A DNA stretch of 64,000 nucleotides from assembly GCF_051622035.1 (NCBI RefSeq), contig NC_135359.1:32827501-32891500 (forward strand), written 5' to 3'. The position numbers were made by a program, and so were the translations under genes. The notes under the pieces were generated by a model, which worked only from the letters and a program-made list of their open reading frames with translations, searched no databases and was not told the DNA's origin. How positions within the stretch are numbered: position 1 is the stretch's first letter; every line of letters starts with the position of its first letter. Source of the DNA: Arctopsyche grandis. Lineage: Eukaryota; Arthropoda; Insecta; Trichoptera; Hydropsychidae. This document shows, in pieces, positions 32,201-42,889 of the stretch.

Positions 32201-35200
32201 AAATAAAACTCACTTTATTTTATAAGATGATTATCTTCTTTAATAGTAGTAAGTATACACGAGATTAGTTAGTATTACACGTTACTAGTTAGTAGTTTAC
32301 TAGTTAGGCAGTTTAATCGCGAGTCACTAGTTAGACGGTTCAATTGTAAGTCAGTGATTAGTAAGAGACGGTTCGATCGCAAGTGATAAGTAAGAGACGG
32401 CTCGATCGCAAGTGATAAGTAAGAGACGGTTCGATCGCAAGTGATCTTCCATATGTTTAACATCAGTATATATTTAATAGACGTAACAATTTGGACCAAT
32501 CATAGTTCGTGATAAAATAGGGGGGAACTCGAGTTAAGTAAAACAATATCTTAAGACTTTAATACTTTGACCCTTGAGTGTATCGAGAAATGGTTTTCAC
32601 ACAATTAGTTACGCAGCTTTAAAAGGGTTTTTGAGGGAATACGATTCGAGTCGAGTCGTGTGAAAAATGCTGGTAAACTAATTAAAGACAATATTTTTAG
32701 TGTTTGCATATGTATCCCTTGAGGGTAGATTTCACGCAATTCGTTGTGCGGATTAAGAGTCGTGAGAATAATGCAGAAAAGCGATAAAGTTAGTTGAAAA
32801 ACGATATTTTTAGTGTTAACATATGTGTCTTGAATGTATCGAGAAATGGCTGAGTAGATGCATGCGATTTGTTGTGCAGGCTTAAGAAGGGCTTTGATAT
32901 TTTTGGGGGAAACATAATTCGTCTCGCAGATTGATTTTAAGGTCGTGGGAATAGAATACAGCTAACATAAAACAAATAAAGACTTGTAAAATATATCTAA
33001 CTAACTATATATATCTAACATAAAACAAATAAAGAATGTAGATATAACAGTATGTAGGTACTCGGAGACCAAGTCAGATATCCTGTGGTCATCCTGCACG
33101 TTGCGCTGTGTGCGCTCTTCGGTTTAACGTTCCTTTTAATAAATTAACTAGCTATTTAGTGCTGTCGTTTCACTTATTTGCAATACTAATGGGGAAGGTA
33201 GTCCGATTAACATTTTTCTTTTGAAGTAAGTTTACATATGCCATATTGACATGAATGACAATACCCGAGTTGTTTGTTGACGCCACAGGGTTGATCGGCT
33301 GGTCCAGCATGACAGCCCACCAGGGCAATTCCAGCAGATACTATCCACAAGGAAGCTAGACGACGACGTGCTCCAGCAGCACTCCTCACCTGCAGGGGCT
33401 TTCTGACACCTGCATGCCTGTCAGCAGCTAGGGCACATAGTGACAGGATAGATGCCGTGCAGCATAGCACGTCCAGTGAGGACCAAATCAAGCACACCAC
33501 AGGACCTGAAACAAAATGATCAATTAGTTGCTATTTTAGACGATGAAAGCTAGTTGCGTCTCACCATGTCTCGCCGATTTGCAAACTTAACCTTAAAAGG
33601 TGATAAGTCAAAACCTACCAGATACATATATCAGTTTAGAAAATATATTCCGTTTCATAAAAAATCAAAATAAAATGGATTTGCAATAAGACATGCTACC
33701 TTTTAGAATAAAGCGGCAAATATTCGCATAAATCAACAGCTAAAGAAAAATGTGTTAATTCGACTTGGTAATTAGGTTCGTTTGTGCGCCATTAGCGCCC
33801 CCTGTTACGAATTAAAACAACGTTTACACAAAAATAAAGCGCAAAAAAGGAAAATGCAAGACGAAATATTTTCCGTTTGAATAAATTAAAAGGGACGCGC
33901 TTTTTCCCATTCCATTAGACGTTTTCATATTTTTTCGCACGGCACAAAAACGAAGGATTCAAAGGCTTTCGAAGGACTTGTTTTGGACATTTGTATCTAT
34001 ATAGCGAAATGAAAAAAAAATCAAAAAGGTTTTTTCAATTCGGGTGAAAAATCGAGGGCGAAATAACTCAAGGTTTGGAACGCGTGCGAAAATCGACAGA
34101 GCGTGTATGATTGAAAATTTCCATGTAAAAAAAAATCACCGGCATTGAAAAATGTAAATCGACTGCTAAAAGTAAGTACACATAAGTCCGCGGCTTAATT
34201 TTAAAAGGACCAATGTTTATGATTTCTTTTATTTCACCTTGACATTTTAATAAACATCACCATCTTTTATCAAACAACGATGCTTTTCAAGAAAAATATG
34301 ATCACAATTTTCAGCAGCATAACAGGCTAAGATTTAGAAAAAATACAAAAATTACAAAATAAAGCTATCAGAAGTATTTTGAATGTTGGTATATTAAAAA
34401 ATATTAGAAGTATGTTGGATGAATTGGGATCGATATGTATTAGAAATAGTTTAGATCTTATACATTGTTTTTTGTTACAATTATTTAGAAATTCAATAGA
34501 AAGCAGGTATAAAATTGTAACTAATCCAAACAAACCCTAGATCACTACCCCAGATAACTACCGCCGAGGATTTTGAGTTTTATAAAGGTGTGTTTAGACT
34601 CCCTAATATATCTTGCAACAATATAAAATAAATAAAAGAAGTCTATTAATAAATGTATTTTTCCAAAACTAGTTCCATCTTCTTCATTGTTGTTAAAATG
34701 TAATTCTCACAATCTAAATGCAAAGCCGCAATCTAAAATACTCAGCAGTTAGGGATTCCCATCTGGAAATTCTGCTATGGTTATAAGTAGAGGTAGGATA
34801 GTCACAGTGCTATCCATTGTTCGGCAAACCTTTAACAATGCATTTACAACCTTTGAACAATACACGGCCCCCTCAGACTCCGGTGACTAGTTATAAGTAG
34901 AGGTAGGACCAGAAGCGTGCTTTTTCAAGGAATCAGGGCGTTTTGGGTTTATTTTCCAGGAAATAGAGCTAACTACCAAGCTAAAGTGCAAAAAAAGGTT
35001 CATAATAAAAATGACCAATGCACGGCGAACAATAAACATAGAACAACACGCTTCCGGTCCTACCTCTAGTTATAAGTTCAGAAATTTCAGTGTAAACCAG
35101 TTTTTTATAAACGTTGACAAATGAATGACACGGATTACACGACCCATGCTCAATGCATTTTTTTCATTGCTACCTGGAAAGGCTTAGCGGGTAGTATTCT

Positions 35201-38200
35201 TGTTTATTTTTTACATGCTCAAAATACAACGCCTATCAGCGTTTTCCAGGCCCATGGACGCCGATCGGCGTTGGTCAGAATTCAAAGGGCTAATTATGCA
35301 TTTGATTAAAAATAGAAGTTGTATTAAATTAGCTAACTAGTCAAAACGTCAGTATGTCAAAACTGTAAACAAATAAAGAATATGTACGCACGTTTACGAA
35401 CATATCACATGTTCGTAAATCGCACGTTCATTATCCTATCTAGCACGTACTCATAGATATTTGGCTCTTGCCAAAGTTGATACTAAATCACCAGCTTCGT
35501 TGTAAATGATACATTGTAAAGTCAAATTTACAGTCACTCATAACTCAAAAGAGTAGGCTCGTAAAAATGGCACACGAATGCTTTCAGCAAGATTGCAACG
35601 TGGGGGTGTTTTGATTGGCGATCCTTCAGCACCTTTGCGTGTTTTCGAAACCGCTTCTACGCCTCTGCAAAATTTGACTTTCGCACGTCATTCGTCGCGA
35701 CGTGGATCAAATTAAATTCGGCTTTTCTGTTCTACCTTCTATAAGCAATTTATTTCGCTTTTGAAGCGGCTTATCGCTACCCATTCATTAAGAACAGACT
35801 ACCCTCTTCCCCTCCCCTCTTTTCCGTCTCTTCAGGGTGAAACACATCAAAATTGCGAGTCGTATTACGCTCTTGTTTATTCTGGGATACGATTTATTAC
35901 ATAAAACTATGACACTCGTCAATCTTACTCATTCTGACCCATTGCTTCTTAATATCTACCTATAATTCTATTTGATACAAAACCATGACTATTAATGAAA
36001 CTTTGACAGCATTTATCTTATTATACAAAAGGCTGAACGTTTGAATAATGGTGCTTACGGACTAAACCAGCGACGATTTTGGGCCAACTTTTTAACCAGC
36101 AGGATAAAACCAGTAGCGTACAAAATATCGAAATAAAAATTAAATTTAAAAATTGAAATTAAACATCAAAATTAAAACTATTATTATTATATTAAAATTA
36201 AATTCAAATATCAAAAAAAAATTATAATCATTATATTAAAATTAAAATTAAATATTGAAAGTTAAAACAGAACATGCCCAATTTAAATAAATTTTCAAGA
36301 TTGACCTAAAATTAGATCATCAACTATCACATACAGGTAATCCTCGACTTTTGTTTGTCGAAGATGTTTTGACTTACGAATATACGCACTAAGATCGAAA
36401 AAAAATCAAAGAATTTTTATTTTTACTCCCCCGTTATGCACAGCTACTGAGAATATATCATGTATTAGTATGGGTGATACAGCGATCGTCGCCAATCCGT
36501 TGCGTTGTCGGTACATCAATCGAAATTTTTTTAGTCTTCAATTGTTTCTCTCGTCGTAATAAATCAAATAATTAAATCCATCTCAGAGGTAAAATTTATC
36601 GGATAATGTGTGATTTTTAATTTTATTTCGACGAAAGAAAAAAAAACCCTTTGACAAATCACCGACATCCGACACCGACTGTTTTTTTGTTAAATGTTTC
36701 ATCGACGGCTGAAATACAGTAGTATATCATGACGACTTTTAAGAAATAATAAGATTTTTTTTCGCTCGTAATCAGAGAAATTATAATATTTCTTTGGTTG
36801 TAAATGCGTATCGTCGTAATTCAAAACATTGTTGTAATTCAAAACATAAACGATGATCAAATTTTAGCTCAATCTCGCTCTTTAGCGTAATTTTGATATT
36901 TAATTTCAATTTTTTAATTTAATTTTTATTTCGATATTTTGTACGCTACTGGTTTTAAAAGTTAAAGTACGCAGCATAATAAGAATAGACAATATGCATG
37001 TGCGGATTCAGTCAACTGACAGTTTTATCAAGTACACGAATACGTACACCAGGCAACTACAACATACATAGACGTATTATGTAAGGGTGGATGTCTTTGT
37101 TTGTTATAAAAATATACAATTTTCAATATATGTAGAATCAGCATACTTGTTACATGCACTCTAACTTGGATTTCTGTATACTGTTTTTATTTATTTTTTG
37201 ATTATCAACCCCCCCAAGCAACGATGATCAATGCGTATAATACGTCCGCTGTATGAAAACACTAGGTAAAACATACGTGCTATCTCTTTCACCACCTCTC
37301 GACCAATGGCATTTCGTATAGACCAGAGCATCGTAACCTCTGGATATTCGCGGTACACATTTTTTACGACTGGTAGAGTTTGTCAGCTACGTACATATGT
37401 ACATATGTACTTCATCGGCAGTCGCTAGTTATTCCGTATATGCATAGGGACAAAACACTAACTAACATCGGTTTTCTCCCTCACACGCGATCTCACTCGC
37501 ACGCATTAGGCCGAAGTGCTGTTCGGAGAACACATATTACCGCGGTGCACAGGTTACGATGCTCTGGTATAGACAATAGAACATTGTACGTACGAAATGC
37601 TATTGGCTGAAATGGGGTGAAAAGGACAGCATCTGCGTTTTACCGAAGTATCTTCCTACAGCGGATGATTTATAATTAGGGTGATCATACGTCCCGTTTT
37701 TTATGTGCTTTGAGTTCATCCCGTCGTTTTTGTTTGTTTGATTGTTTGATTTGTCCCGTTTTGTCCGTCCACCGATACACAAAAATTTATTTTTTGAAAA
37801 AATTCACTATTTTTTCCTAATTATTTTTTTATAACTGTAAAATTATTAAAATTATTTTTTTTATCTTGTTTCGTTTTCTTCTTTTAAAGAAATGTACGTT
37901 CTGATGAAAATTATATTACTATAAAAGAAGAAAATTAAAGAAACTAAAATTTTCAGTTGCATATGTAATTTTTGGAATTAAAAGAAACCGCGAATATCTT
38001 TTTGGAAAATTTGTAGCTGTTTTTATTTTTTTATGTAATTTTAATTTCGCACGATTTACAAAATATTGTGGCGCATGAACATCAAATGCTATACTATTTT
38101 TTTATACTGTTTCTATATTCCTTGTACACAAGAATTGCACATTCTGAATATTACATATATTAAATTATAATTCCTTGACAATATTAATGGGTTTTTAAGG

Positions 38201-39604
38201 AAAAAATATAAAATATTAGGATGTGCAATACATTTTTATATAAGGGGGAGGGACAATATTTTGCGGAGCATCCCGTTTTGAGTCCTGGCAAATATGGTCA
38301 CCTCAATTATAATACATGTTATAAACATAATATTATTTCGAAACAACGACAAATAGAGATATGAATCGTCAAAATCTGATCGAGAAATTTTCTTCAAACA
38401 TTAAAAAAAAATCTGTTTATCATATTTACATAAAATAAACTGAAAATTACAAAATATTCACAATTTTGTTTAGTCATAATAAGATTAGTCATGTTTAAGC
38501 GGTTTATATTACAAATACCGAGCGAAGTCGGGTAAAACCACTAGTATATAATAAATATTATATTATATACAGAAATTAAACACGACATGACAAACATGAT
38601 AAATAGCTTTTGGTACATTGTCTATGGATAAATTTGCTAGTACGTTAGATATGATTGCGCCCATAGACTAGTACTAAATAAATCTGTAAACGTATTAAGA
38701 GGGCTGTACACCCGAAACCTTAATTTTGTTACCGTTCCTTTCTTCGATATATATATTGAGTATATGTATATATTGAGTGAATGCGACAATATATATCAAT
38801 ATATATATTGAGTGAATGCGACAGTTGCGCTTCGACCAGACAAAACGTATTTTAAATTGATAAAATCGAGGTTTCGTATTCTACTATTTTATCTTCCAAA
38901 ACTGGACCAATTTTTAAAAAAATTTCATCATCGGTATGAGAAAGATACTTTCTGTGCATCTATCGGCGTATTTTTTTTAAAATCGACCGTTAAATAAGCA
39001 CGCTGGACCCGTTTCGTGGGTGTAAAAAAGAGGCGATTTTATAGATGTTTGGCGGCTCCTATGTCCTATAAAAAATAATTAATCAAAAAAATAAAACGAT
39101 AGATGCACCCCAATGGTGGATATCCATAGCATATTAAAAAATAATTTCTCTAGTGCCATAATTGAGGAAGGGAGAAGTATAGTACGTTTGTATGAACTAG
39201 GTGCTGCTGTCCAGCCCTCTTAACAACAAAGACTTAAAGTAAGATAAATATTATAAATTATATACAATATGATTGAACTCACTGAGTTGATAGTCGAAGA
39301 GTTCTCTGGCCGCTGATATGGGAAGAACTGCTATGCCCAAAAGCAGATCGGCCACAGCAAGATTGACGATGAAGTAATACGTGGAACTCCTCAATCTGGG
39401 GCTGCAGGCCACTCCAACGATCACCAGTAGGTTTCCAGCCACGGTCAAGACTATGACAAGTCCCAAAAATACAGCTTCAAACACCCACAATGCAGACTTG
39501 GAACTCCAGGTAGAGTAGCGAGAATCGTTCAGCGTCCGTTCGATATCGAAGGTTAAGTTGAAATCCCAATTTTCAGTATCATTGACTTCGGTGAAGTTGT
39601 CCAT
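20266..39604 (-). CDS. Biogenic-amine-type class A GPCR
   Basis: Seven coding exons on the minus strand: 39604-39283, 33505-33265, 30032-29843, 24886-24786, 20895-20745, 20671-20566, 20441-20266. All splice sites are GT-AG, phases match, and the product is 428 aa. The ATG lies one base after a splice acceptor, so a 5' UTR exon is upstream. The N-terminus has four N-glycosylation sequons (N3, N8, N16, N26). Landmarks: N58 and D86 in TM1/TM2, C112, the amine-binding Asp D119 ([11 protein letters not shown]), W161, partner C181, S193 and S197 with P201 in TM5, CWCPFF at 360-365 in TM6, NPFIY at 397-401 in TM7. The usual DRY is DRH (136-138). The third loop is about 115 residues, the C-tail short. 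Asp3.32 plus TM5 serines indicate a monoamine ligand (octopamine, tyramine, dopamine or similar). The subtype cannot be assigned from sequence alone. Confidence 0.9.
20941..21347 (-). mobile_element. Diverged solo LTR, reverse orientation
   Basis: Read in reverse it matches the LTRs at 311-695 and 25435-25798 along most of its length, including CCTTATAAGGCGGTAC-like and AATAAATGCTGTGACACGAC blocks. Its outer ends differ and no clean duplication is readable, so it is the oldest of the three. It ends 45 bp upstream of the receptor's fifth coding exon. Confidence 0.75.
21348..22366. other. Receptor intron sequence, unassigned
   Basis: AT-rich. A 22-bp palindrome-like ATTAGTTTAAA / TTTAAACTAAT lies near 22233-22255. 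No gene or terminal-repeat element is seen. Confidence 0.5.
22371..22890 (+). mobile_element. TTAA-flanked MITE, copy P1 (piggyBac-type target)
   Basis: A 520-bp unit beginning GAGGGCTGTACACCCGAAAC and ending GCTGCTGTCCAGCCCTC, with inverted ends GAGGGCTG-(T/G)-ACA and TTAA on both sides (22367-22370, 22891-22894). TTAA targeting is the piggyBac signature. It is non-coding. Other copies: 38699-39219, 58214-59567, 60915-61436 (reverse). Confidence 0.85.
23013..23270. mobile_element. hAT-type MITE, CAGTGGTGTCACC family
   Basis: The ends CAGTGGTGTCACC and GGTGACACCACTG are perfect inverted repeats. The perfect 8-bp duplication CATATACA is at 23005-23012 and 23271-23278. Internally GGAAACCCGTT is repeated. 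258 bp, non-coding. The clean duplication suggests a fairly recent insertion. Confidence 0.92.
23578..23629. repeat. Perfect 23-bp-arm palindrome
   Basis: The left arm 23578-23600 (GTAAATGTATTTTATAGGGT then AAC) and the right arm 23607-23629 are exact complements around a 6-nt loop. GTAACCGTAACCGG-like words follow. It may be the terminal region of the hAT relic just downstream. Confidence 0.9.
23690..24227 (+). pseudogene. hAT transposase C-terminal relic
   Basis: Broken frames give [11 protein letters not shown], then TLSDNQG and a segment like [11 protein letters not shown]: the conserved hAT dimerisation region (VASxERSFSxLKxIK...LSxxRLxxLxxLxIE). Upstream, [11 protein letters not shown] and [17 protein letters not shown] fit the same protein. 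Several stops and shifts occur. The sequence ends at 24227 with CTAGCTACGCCACTG, a hAT terminus; the left terminus was not found. Confidence 0.7.
25435..25798 (+). mobile_element. Solo LTR with intact 4-bp duplication
   Basis: A 364-bp TGTTACGTATAC...CTACGCAACA unit. A perfect 4-bp duplication ATAC flanks it (25431-25434, 25799-25802), as in Gypsy-type integration. It matches 311-695 closely, including the AATAAA region near the end. It lies in the long receptor intron, antisense to the gene. Confidence 0.88.
25806..26113 (-). mobile_element. tRNA-derived SINE, copy S2
   Basis: Read in reverse, the head has an A-box-like TAGTGGTTAGCA and a B-box-like GGGTTCAATTCC at tRNA-like spacing (26050-26113). 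The family body and a tail ending at the AGGCCT-like motif near 25806 follow. It abuts the solo LTR. Confidence 0.75.
26374..26445 (+). CDS. Possible 23-aa single-membrane-span micropeptide
   Basis: ATG-ATG start, then [20 protein letters not shown] and a lysine before TAA. Nearly the whole peptide is one hydrophobic helix. It is open upstream to 26287 without another ATG. There is no similarity to a known micropeptide that I recognise, and it is antisense within the receptor intron, so chance is a serious alternative. Confidence 0.15.
   Translation: MMAQLNVAAIVIVIALFAAFIFK
26615..26992 (+). mobile_element. tRNA-derived SINE, copy S3 (most complete)
   Basis: It starts with a tRNA-like head (AGTGGTGAGCA; CACGGGTTCATATCTC), then a body containing CCAGACCTTGGATTTGTGAC, and ends with GGTTACCTGTTAGGCATTCC and a short A-rich tail to about 26992. 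It is the best reference for the family in this window. Confidence 0.78.
26993..28378. other. Receptor intron sequence, unassigned
   Basis: AT-rich, no recognised element. A minus-strand frame at 27721-27975 was considered as an exon but its splice phases do not fit. Confidence 0.5.
28379..28740. repeat. Possible LTR-like unit and pyrimidine-rich repeats
   Basis: 28379 onward begins TGTTAAGGTTGG and contains AATAAACG, like a short LTR, but no duplication is readable. At 28583-28630 and 28684-28738 a TCTCTTTCCACGAT / GAAAGAGAGACG motif occurs twice. The second block recurs in reverse at 44673-44730. Confidence 0.35.
29111..29280. mobile_element. MITE with (C)AGTGGCATGCGGTGAAA ends
   Basis: The left AGTGGCATGCGGTGAAA and right TTTTACCGCACGCCACT are inverted repeats with few mismatches. 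The flanks are TATATATC and TATATATA, compatible with an 8-bp duplication in a TA-rich target. About 169 bp, followed by a short (TA)n. Confidence 0.6.
30783..30960. repeat. Inverted-repeat unit with CCTGGTACCAAC ends
   Basis: CCTGGTACCAAC at the left is mirrored by GTTGGTATCAGG at the right, and TTGTAATATATT pairs with AATATATTACAA inside. Diverged pieces occur just outside (about 30465-30505 and 30990-31012), so a larger decayed element may be present. Confidence 0.5.
31020..32020. other. Receptor intron sequence, unassigned
   Basis: It contains a poly-G tract at about 31428-31440 and a short inverted repeat around 31930-31970 (CATTAGATTTACGAAT / ATTCGTAGATCTAATG). No gene is seen. Confidence 0.45.
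32025..32064. repeat. Perfect 40-bp palindrome without spacer
   Basis: Every base of 32025-32044 pairs with 32045-32064; the centre is CCAATTGG and the arms are AT-rich. It is capable of cruciform extrusion. No associated element was identified. Confidence 0.9.
32119..32488 (+). repeat. LTR-like unit containing 29-bp tandem repeats
   Basis: It begins TGTTACATTCG and ends GACGTAACA, with AATAAAAC near 32200, resembling an LTR, but no target duplication is visible. From about 32351 to 32447 a 29-bp unit containing AAGTGATAAGTAAGAGACGG is repeated three times. Confidence 0.4.
32545..32990. repeat. Degenerate tandem repeat, ~130-bp units
   Basis: About three diverged units are recognisable from recurring words: TGTATCGAGAAATGG (near 32579 and 32836), ATATTTTTAGTGTT (near 32692 and 32805), and TTCGTTGTGCGG / TTTGTTGTGCAGG (near 32740 and 32868). 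It lies next to the LTR-like unit and may be part of the same decayed retroelement. Confidence 0.5.
34320..34640 (+). pseudogene. Decayed LINE reverse transcriptase C-terminus (second family)
   Basis: The frame reads [20 protein letters not shown], then [18 protein letters not shown]. After a frameshift near 34540 come [20 protein letters not shown] and NISCNNIK. The order [23 protein letters not shown], FYKGVxxxNxLP is the typical C-terminus of CR1/Jockey-type RT proteins. It is a different element from L1-L3. It sits antisense in receptor intron 1. Confidence 0.72.
34775..35068. repeat. Repeat with AGAGGTAGGACC / GGTCCTACCTCT ends
   Basis: AGAGGTAGGACC near 34902 is mirrored by GGTCCTACCTCT ending near 35068, after GCGTGCTTTTTC and CACGCTTCC segments. 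Partial copies occur just upstream (34788-34900). A related piece lies at 41525-41660. Probably a small non-autonomous transposon. Confidence 0.5.
35320..37255. other. Receptor intron 1, unassigned
   Basis: AT-rich. At about 36100-36270 and 36890-36950 the sequence is built from repeated AAATTAAAATTA-like words, with opposite orientation at the two sites. No gene is seen. Confidence 0.45.
37263..37640. mobile_element. MITE with ~75-bp inverted ends (GGTAAAAC)
   Basis: The left end GGTAAAACATACGTGCTATC and the reverse complement of the right end GGTAAAACGCAGATGCTGTC are alike. Pairing continues inward through CAATGGCATTTCGTA and CCAGAGCATCGTAACCT. 378 bp. The target duplication is not evident. 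Confidence 0.65.
37678..38303. mobile_element. TIR element with AGGGTGATCATACGTCCCG end
   Basis: The left AGGGTGATCATACGTCCCG and right end ATGGTCACCT are complementary over the outer bases. CATCCCGTTTTGAGTCC near the right end mirrors CGTCCCGTTTT at the left. The flanks (TTATAATT / TTATAATA) could be an 8-bp duplication if the end is set at 38305. Non-coding. Confidence 0.5.
38485..38544 (+). mobile_element. Helitron-like 3' terminus, second copy
   Basis: It nearly repeats 4250-4313: TTACAAATACCGAGCGAAGT then CGGGTAAAACCACTAG and a host T. The hairpin ACCGA/TCGGGT lies about 11 bases before CTAG, as in Helitrons. Confidence 0.6.
38699..39219 (+). mobile_element. TTAA-flanked MITE, copy P2
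   Basis: 521 bp, flanked by TTAA (38695-38698, 39220-39223), over 95% like P1 by eye along its full length. It lies in receptor intron 1, its right end 64 bp from the donor of the first coding exon. Confidence 0.88.
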
Positions 39605-39659
39605 CCTGGAATGAAAGCAAAACCTTAGTTCTAAGCGCATTCAAAGAAAATGTGATTGC

Positions 39660-40140
39660 CAAAATAAAAAATGATTAGTATTATGTTGTTGTTTTTCAAA
39701 TATATAAATGATTAAGTTGGACAGCTTGGCTCGAGTGTATGTTTAAGTTGGCATGCTGCGTAACGCTGCGACCAAACTACAGCTAGTTTAGGCGCATCGA
39801 AAAATAAACACATGTAGTATAAAATGCTAAACAAATCTTATTAACCTGCAACACATGTCCCTTCATGAATTGAATCCAACATGCTTAGGATTTTTCTTAA
39901 TTCTTGAAACTTTATATCTTCCGTGCCAATTATGATAAGATTGAAAGATTTATTGTTTACTTTATCCATGTTCTTATTGAACTATGTATATTAATCTTTA
40001 TATTTATATTTTTTTCTGTATACGAAGTATCAATAGATGATGTTTAGTGATAGTGAGAGAATTCGACTTTGAGATTATGACTGATTTGTATCTAGTATCG
40101 ATACCCGATCATGTTTAATTAATTTATTTATTTTTTATTT
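39660..40140. other. Upstream region of the receptor
   Basis: The 5' UTR exon and promoter must be upstream of 39605, but I cannot place them. No repeat is recognised here. Confidence 0.4.
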
Positions 40141-40462
40141 TATACCAAGGCCTAACAGGTAGCCCCAATGCGCCTTCCTGGTCAGAAACATTTGGACATT
40201 TGTTAGTATTATTTATAGTAAATACATATCAATTAACTTCCACAGAGACATCTATAGTAAAATTTGTGAATTTGCAGCTTTTTTGCTAGAAAATGGGTAA
40301 GGTTGCCAATTTGTTGGAACTGTTTCAATGTAAATCAGATAGATTGGCAAACTCTGATAGGAAATGATTGACCTGGAGTCACAAATCCAAACTCGCCAGC
40401 AGAAATCAGTGGGATTTGAACCCGTGACCACTTTGTTTAAAGCATTATGTGTTAACTACTTT
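40141..40462 (-). mobile_element. tRNA-derived SINE, copy S4
   Basis: Reverse copy with a head containing a B-box-like GGGTTCAAATCCC (about 40410-40430). It continues to the tail end at AGGCCTAACAGGTA (near 40149), shared with S5. Confidence 0.72.
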
Positions 40463-41524
40463 GTTTAAAGCACTATGTGATGATTAAAAAAATATAATTT
40501 AAAATAATAATAATATTTTTCATTTTTTAATACTTTGGGGGCTGATACATATGTACGTATTTTAAAATAAAAATAAATAAATTTTTGAAACTGGAATGGA
40601 AAGGGCGGAGGGGGGGGGGGGTCAAATAATCTAATTCTACTTTATACACATTTTAAAAAACACTAACCTGTATTATTATATGTAATTTGAAAATCCTGAT
40701 TTCTCGCAATTAATTAATTGATAGCATTGACTTTAGACCTTTATAAACTGAACCACACATATATACATATGAGATGAATATTTAAATATTTAATTTCGTT
40801 GGTAAAATAAATAATATGTGAGCTCCTCTCCGCTCGAGGGTATCTTTTCAACTGAGCTTTTCGCAAAAGATGTGGGGGTTGCTTTCACAAACAGGTGGTT
40901 GTTGTGTACGTACAGACTGCCCCAAAGGCATATACGAAATGTTATATTTAAAATAAATGTCTTTTTTCGCTGAATAAACTCATATAACAACAGAAATAAT
41001 GATAATATAGATATATATGTAGATAGATAGATGTAATAGTTACCTCCTTGAACGTATGTGAATTCTTCAGTGTTTTTTTTTCTGTGCAATCGATTCGGTA
41101 TATATTGACGTATTATATAAACTGCTGGAGCAAGGTTTGATATATAATAATATGATAAAATTTAATTGTTTTCAATTATGACAGTTCAAAACAGACAACA
41201 CTGCAACAACAATACTTAATTGAATAGTGTTGCAAATTTAAATAAACATTAATTATTGCCCGTCGGAAAAAACGTTGAACGGAAGCTTTGTGCGCCCAAA
41301 ACGGTGCTCTGTTTCACTGCTAGCGGATAGCATGAAATGATTTTAATTAAAAACAAGTCGATTGCTGATAATGTTCTAAAAATAATGTTGCAGTAGAAGC
41401 AAAACTTCTGAGCTGATTTTCAACATAGTAGTTTAGAATTCAATCATTATTCTCTTAATTTGGATGGATAGTGTTGCCAGTACTCTAAAATATATTGTAA
41501 TATAATAATTAGACGACGGATATA

Positions 41525-41660
41525 GAGCGTGCTTTTTCCAGGAATCATGAAGATTTGGATCTATTTACAAAGTTAGAGTGCAAAAAAAAGGTTCAGCGAA
41601 CCTTTAACAAAGCATTTACAACAATTGAACAATGGACGGCGCGCTCTGGGTCCGTTCTTT
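41525..41660. repeat. Diverged relative of the 34775-35068 repeat
   Basis: It shares GCGTGCTTTTTCCAGGAATC, AGTGCAAAAAAAAGGTTC, CCTTTAACAA and CATTTACAAC in the same order as the 34.8-35.0 kb copies. Confidence 0.55.
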
Positions 41661-41842
41661 AATAATAATAATTTTGAATCTAGAATATTTGCATAGCTAT
41701 CTAATAAAATAGTACATCTCGCGCTGCTGGCGAAATCTGGGTGTTTATTAAACCCAAATAAACCGTCTCCTGTTGGAGTTTGCCAATTTATCTAACTTTA
41801 TTTATCTAATTTTATGTTATTTTATACATATACATGTATATT

Positions 41843-42190
41843 AAGAAGGCCTAACAGGTAAATTCCATTGACCTTTGCGGGCGAATTACAAACATCGATA
41901 AACAATTATGTATATTCAGTATCATAGAGACATCTATGGATAAATTCGAATATAAGTACTAATATTTTGAGAAATACATACATACTTTTTACAGAGTAGG
42001 TAGCATATTTATATCATAAACAACAAATTCGAGATGGCATAAACTTGATTTTTAGAGAGTGTGGATAGGTTGCCAGTTTTGGTGGAACCGTTTCAACAAT
42101 AAAATCAGAAAAATTGGCAAACTCTAATAGGAATTGATTGACCTGGAGTCACATATATCAAAGATCTGGCCAGCAACACAGGCCAGTGAT
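41843..42190 (-). mobile_element. tRNA-derived SINE, copy S5
   Basis: Reverse copy: tail AAGGCCTAACAGGTA at 41845, body through GGCAAACTCTAATAGGAATT, and a truncated tRNA head near 42190. Confidence 0.68.
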
Positions 42191-42346
42191 GGCTAATTGT
42201 GAGAAAAAATTAAAGAATTGCAAGTAATTACCAGTAGAAATTAAATTGAAAATATATGGCATTAGACTAAATTTGCATGCAAGTACCTTTGTATGTATGT
42301 ATGTATGTATAACACATACTTATATAGAGAATTAGGGGTTTGCAAT

Positions 42347-42509
42347 CAGTGGCGGCTCGTGAGAATTCATAGGGAGGGGGGATGCAGAGAATAATCAGGC
42401 TGTAGTAGTTCATTGACCATACCTGTGATAAAATGCAGACAAATAGCATGCATATTTACTATACTGGGAGGTCTGCAGCCCTGCAGCCCATATAGACGAG
42501 CCGCCACTG
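42347..42509. mobile_element. Short hAT MITE, CAGTGGCGGCTCGT family (copy H3)
   Basis: 163 bp, CAGTGGCGGCTCGT ... ACGAGCCGCCACTG. The flanks TTTGCAAT (42339-42346) and GTTGCAAT (42510-42517) match at 7 of 8. It has the same internal sequence as the ends of H1, so H1 is an enlarged relative. Confidence 0.88.
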
Positions 42510-42889
42510 GTTGCAATACCAATATTCCGGAAAATTGGCAAAATTTCGCCATTGGTAAATACCGGTAAATTTTAAAATTTACTTTTAATTATTTTATCGC
42601 GCATTAAGTACACACACAGGCATATTATTGCATAATATTATATAAAAAATCGATGCAAATGGCGTATTGTGGATTAGGTTGTTTGGAATTTGTTTATTTT
42701 CAGTATTAAATGTGGCAATTTAAAATTGATAAATTCACTGGCAACACAGACTAACCACATCGTAATATGTAAATACGATCAGACGGTTGTTTCAATTATG
42801 ATCGAAACTTTCAAAAGGTCCAAGCTTTAAATGAATAAATATGATTGGTTAAAAATAAAATAAAAAAACATTTAATTATTACTAGTGTT

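Noticed and set aside
32119..33180. An intact LTR retrotransposon between the two LTR-like ends
   Set aside because: No gag-pol frame, no matching second LTR and no target duplication; kept only as LTR-like repeats.
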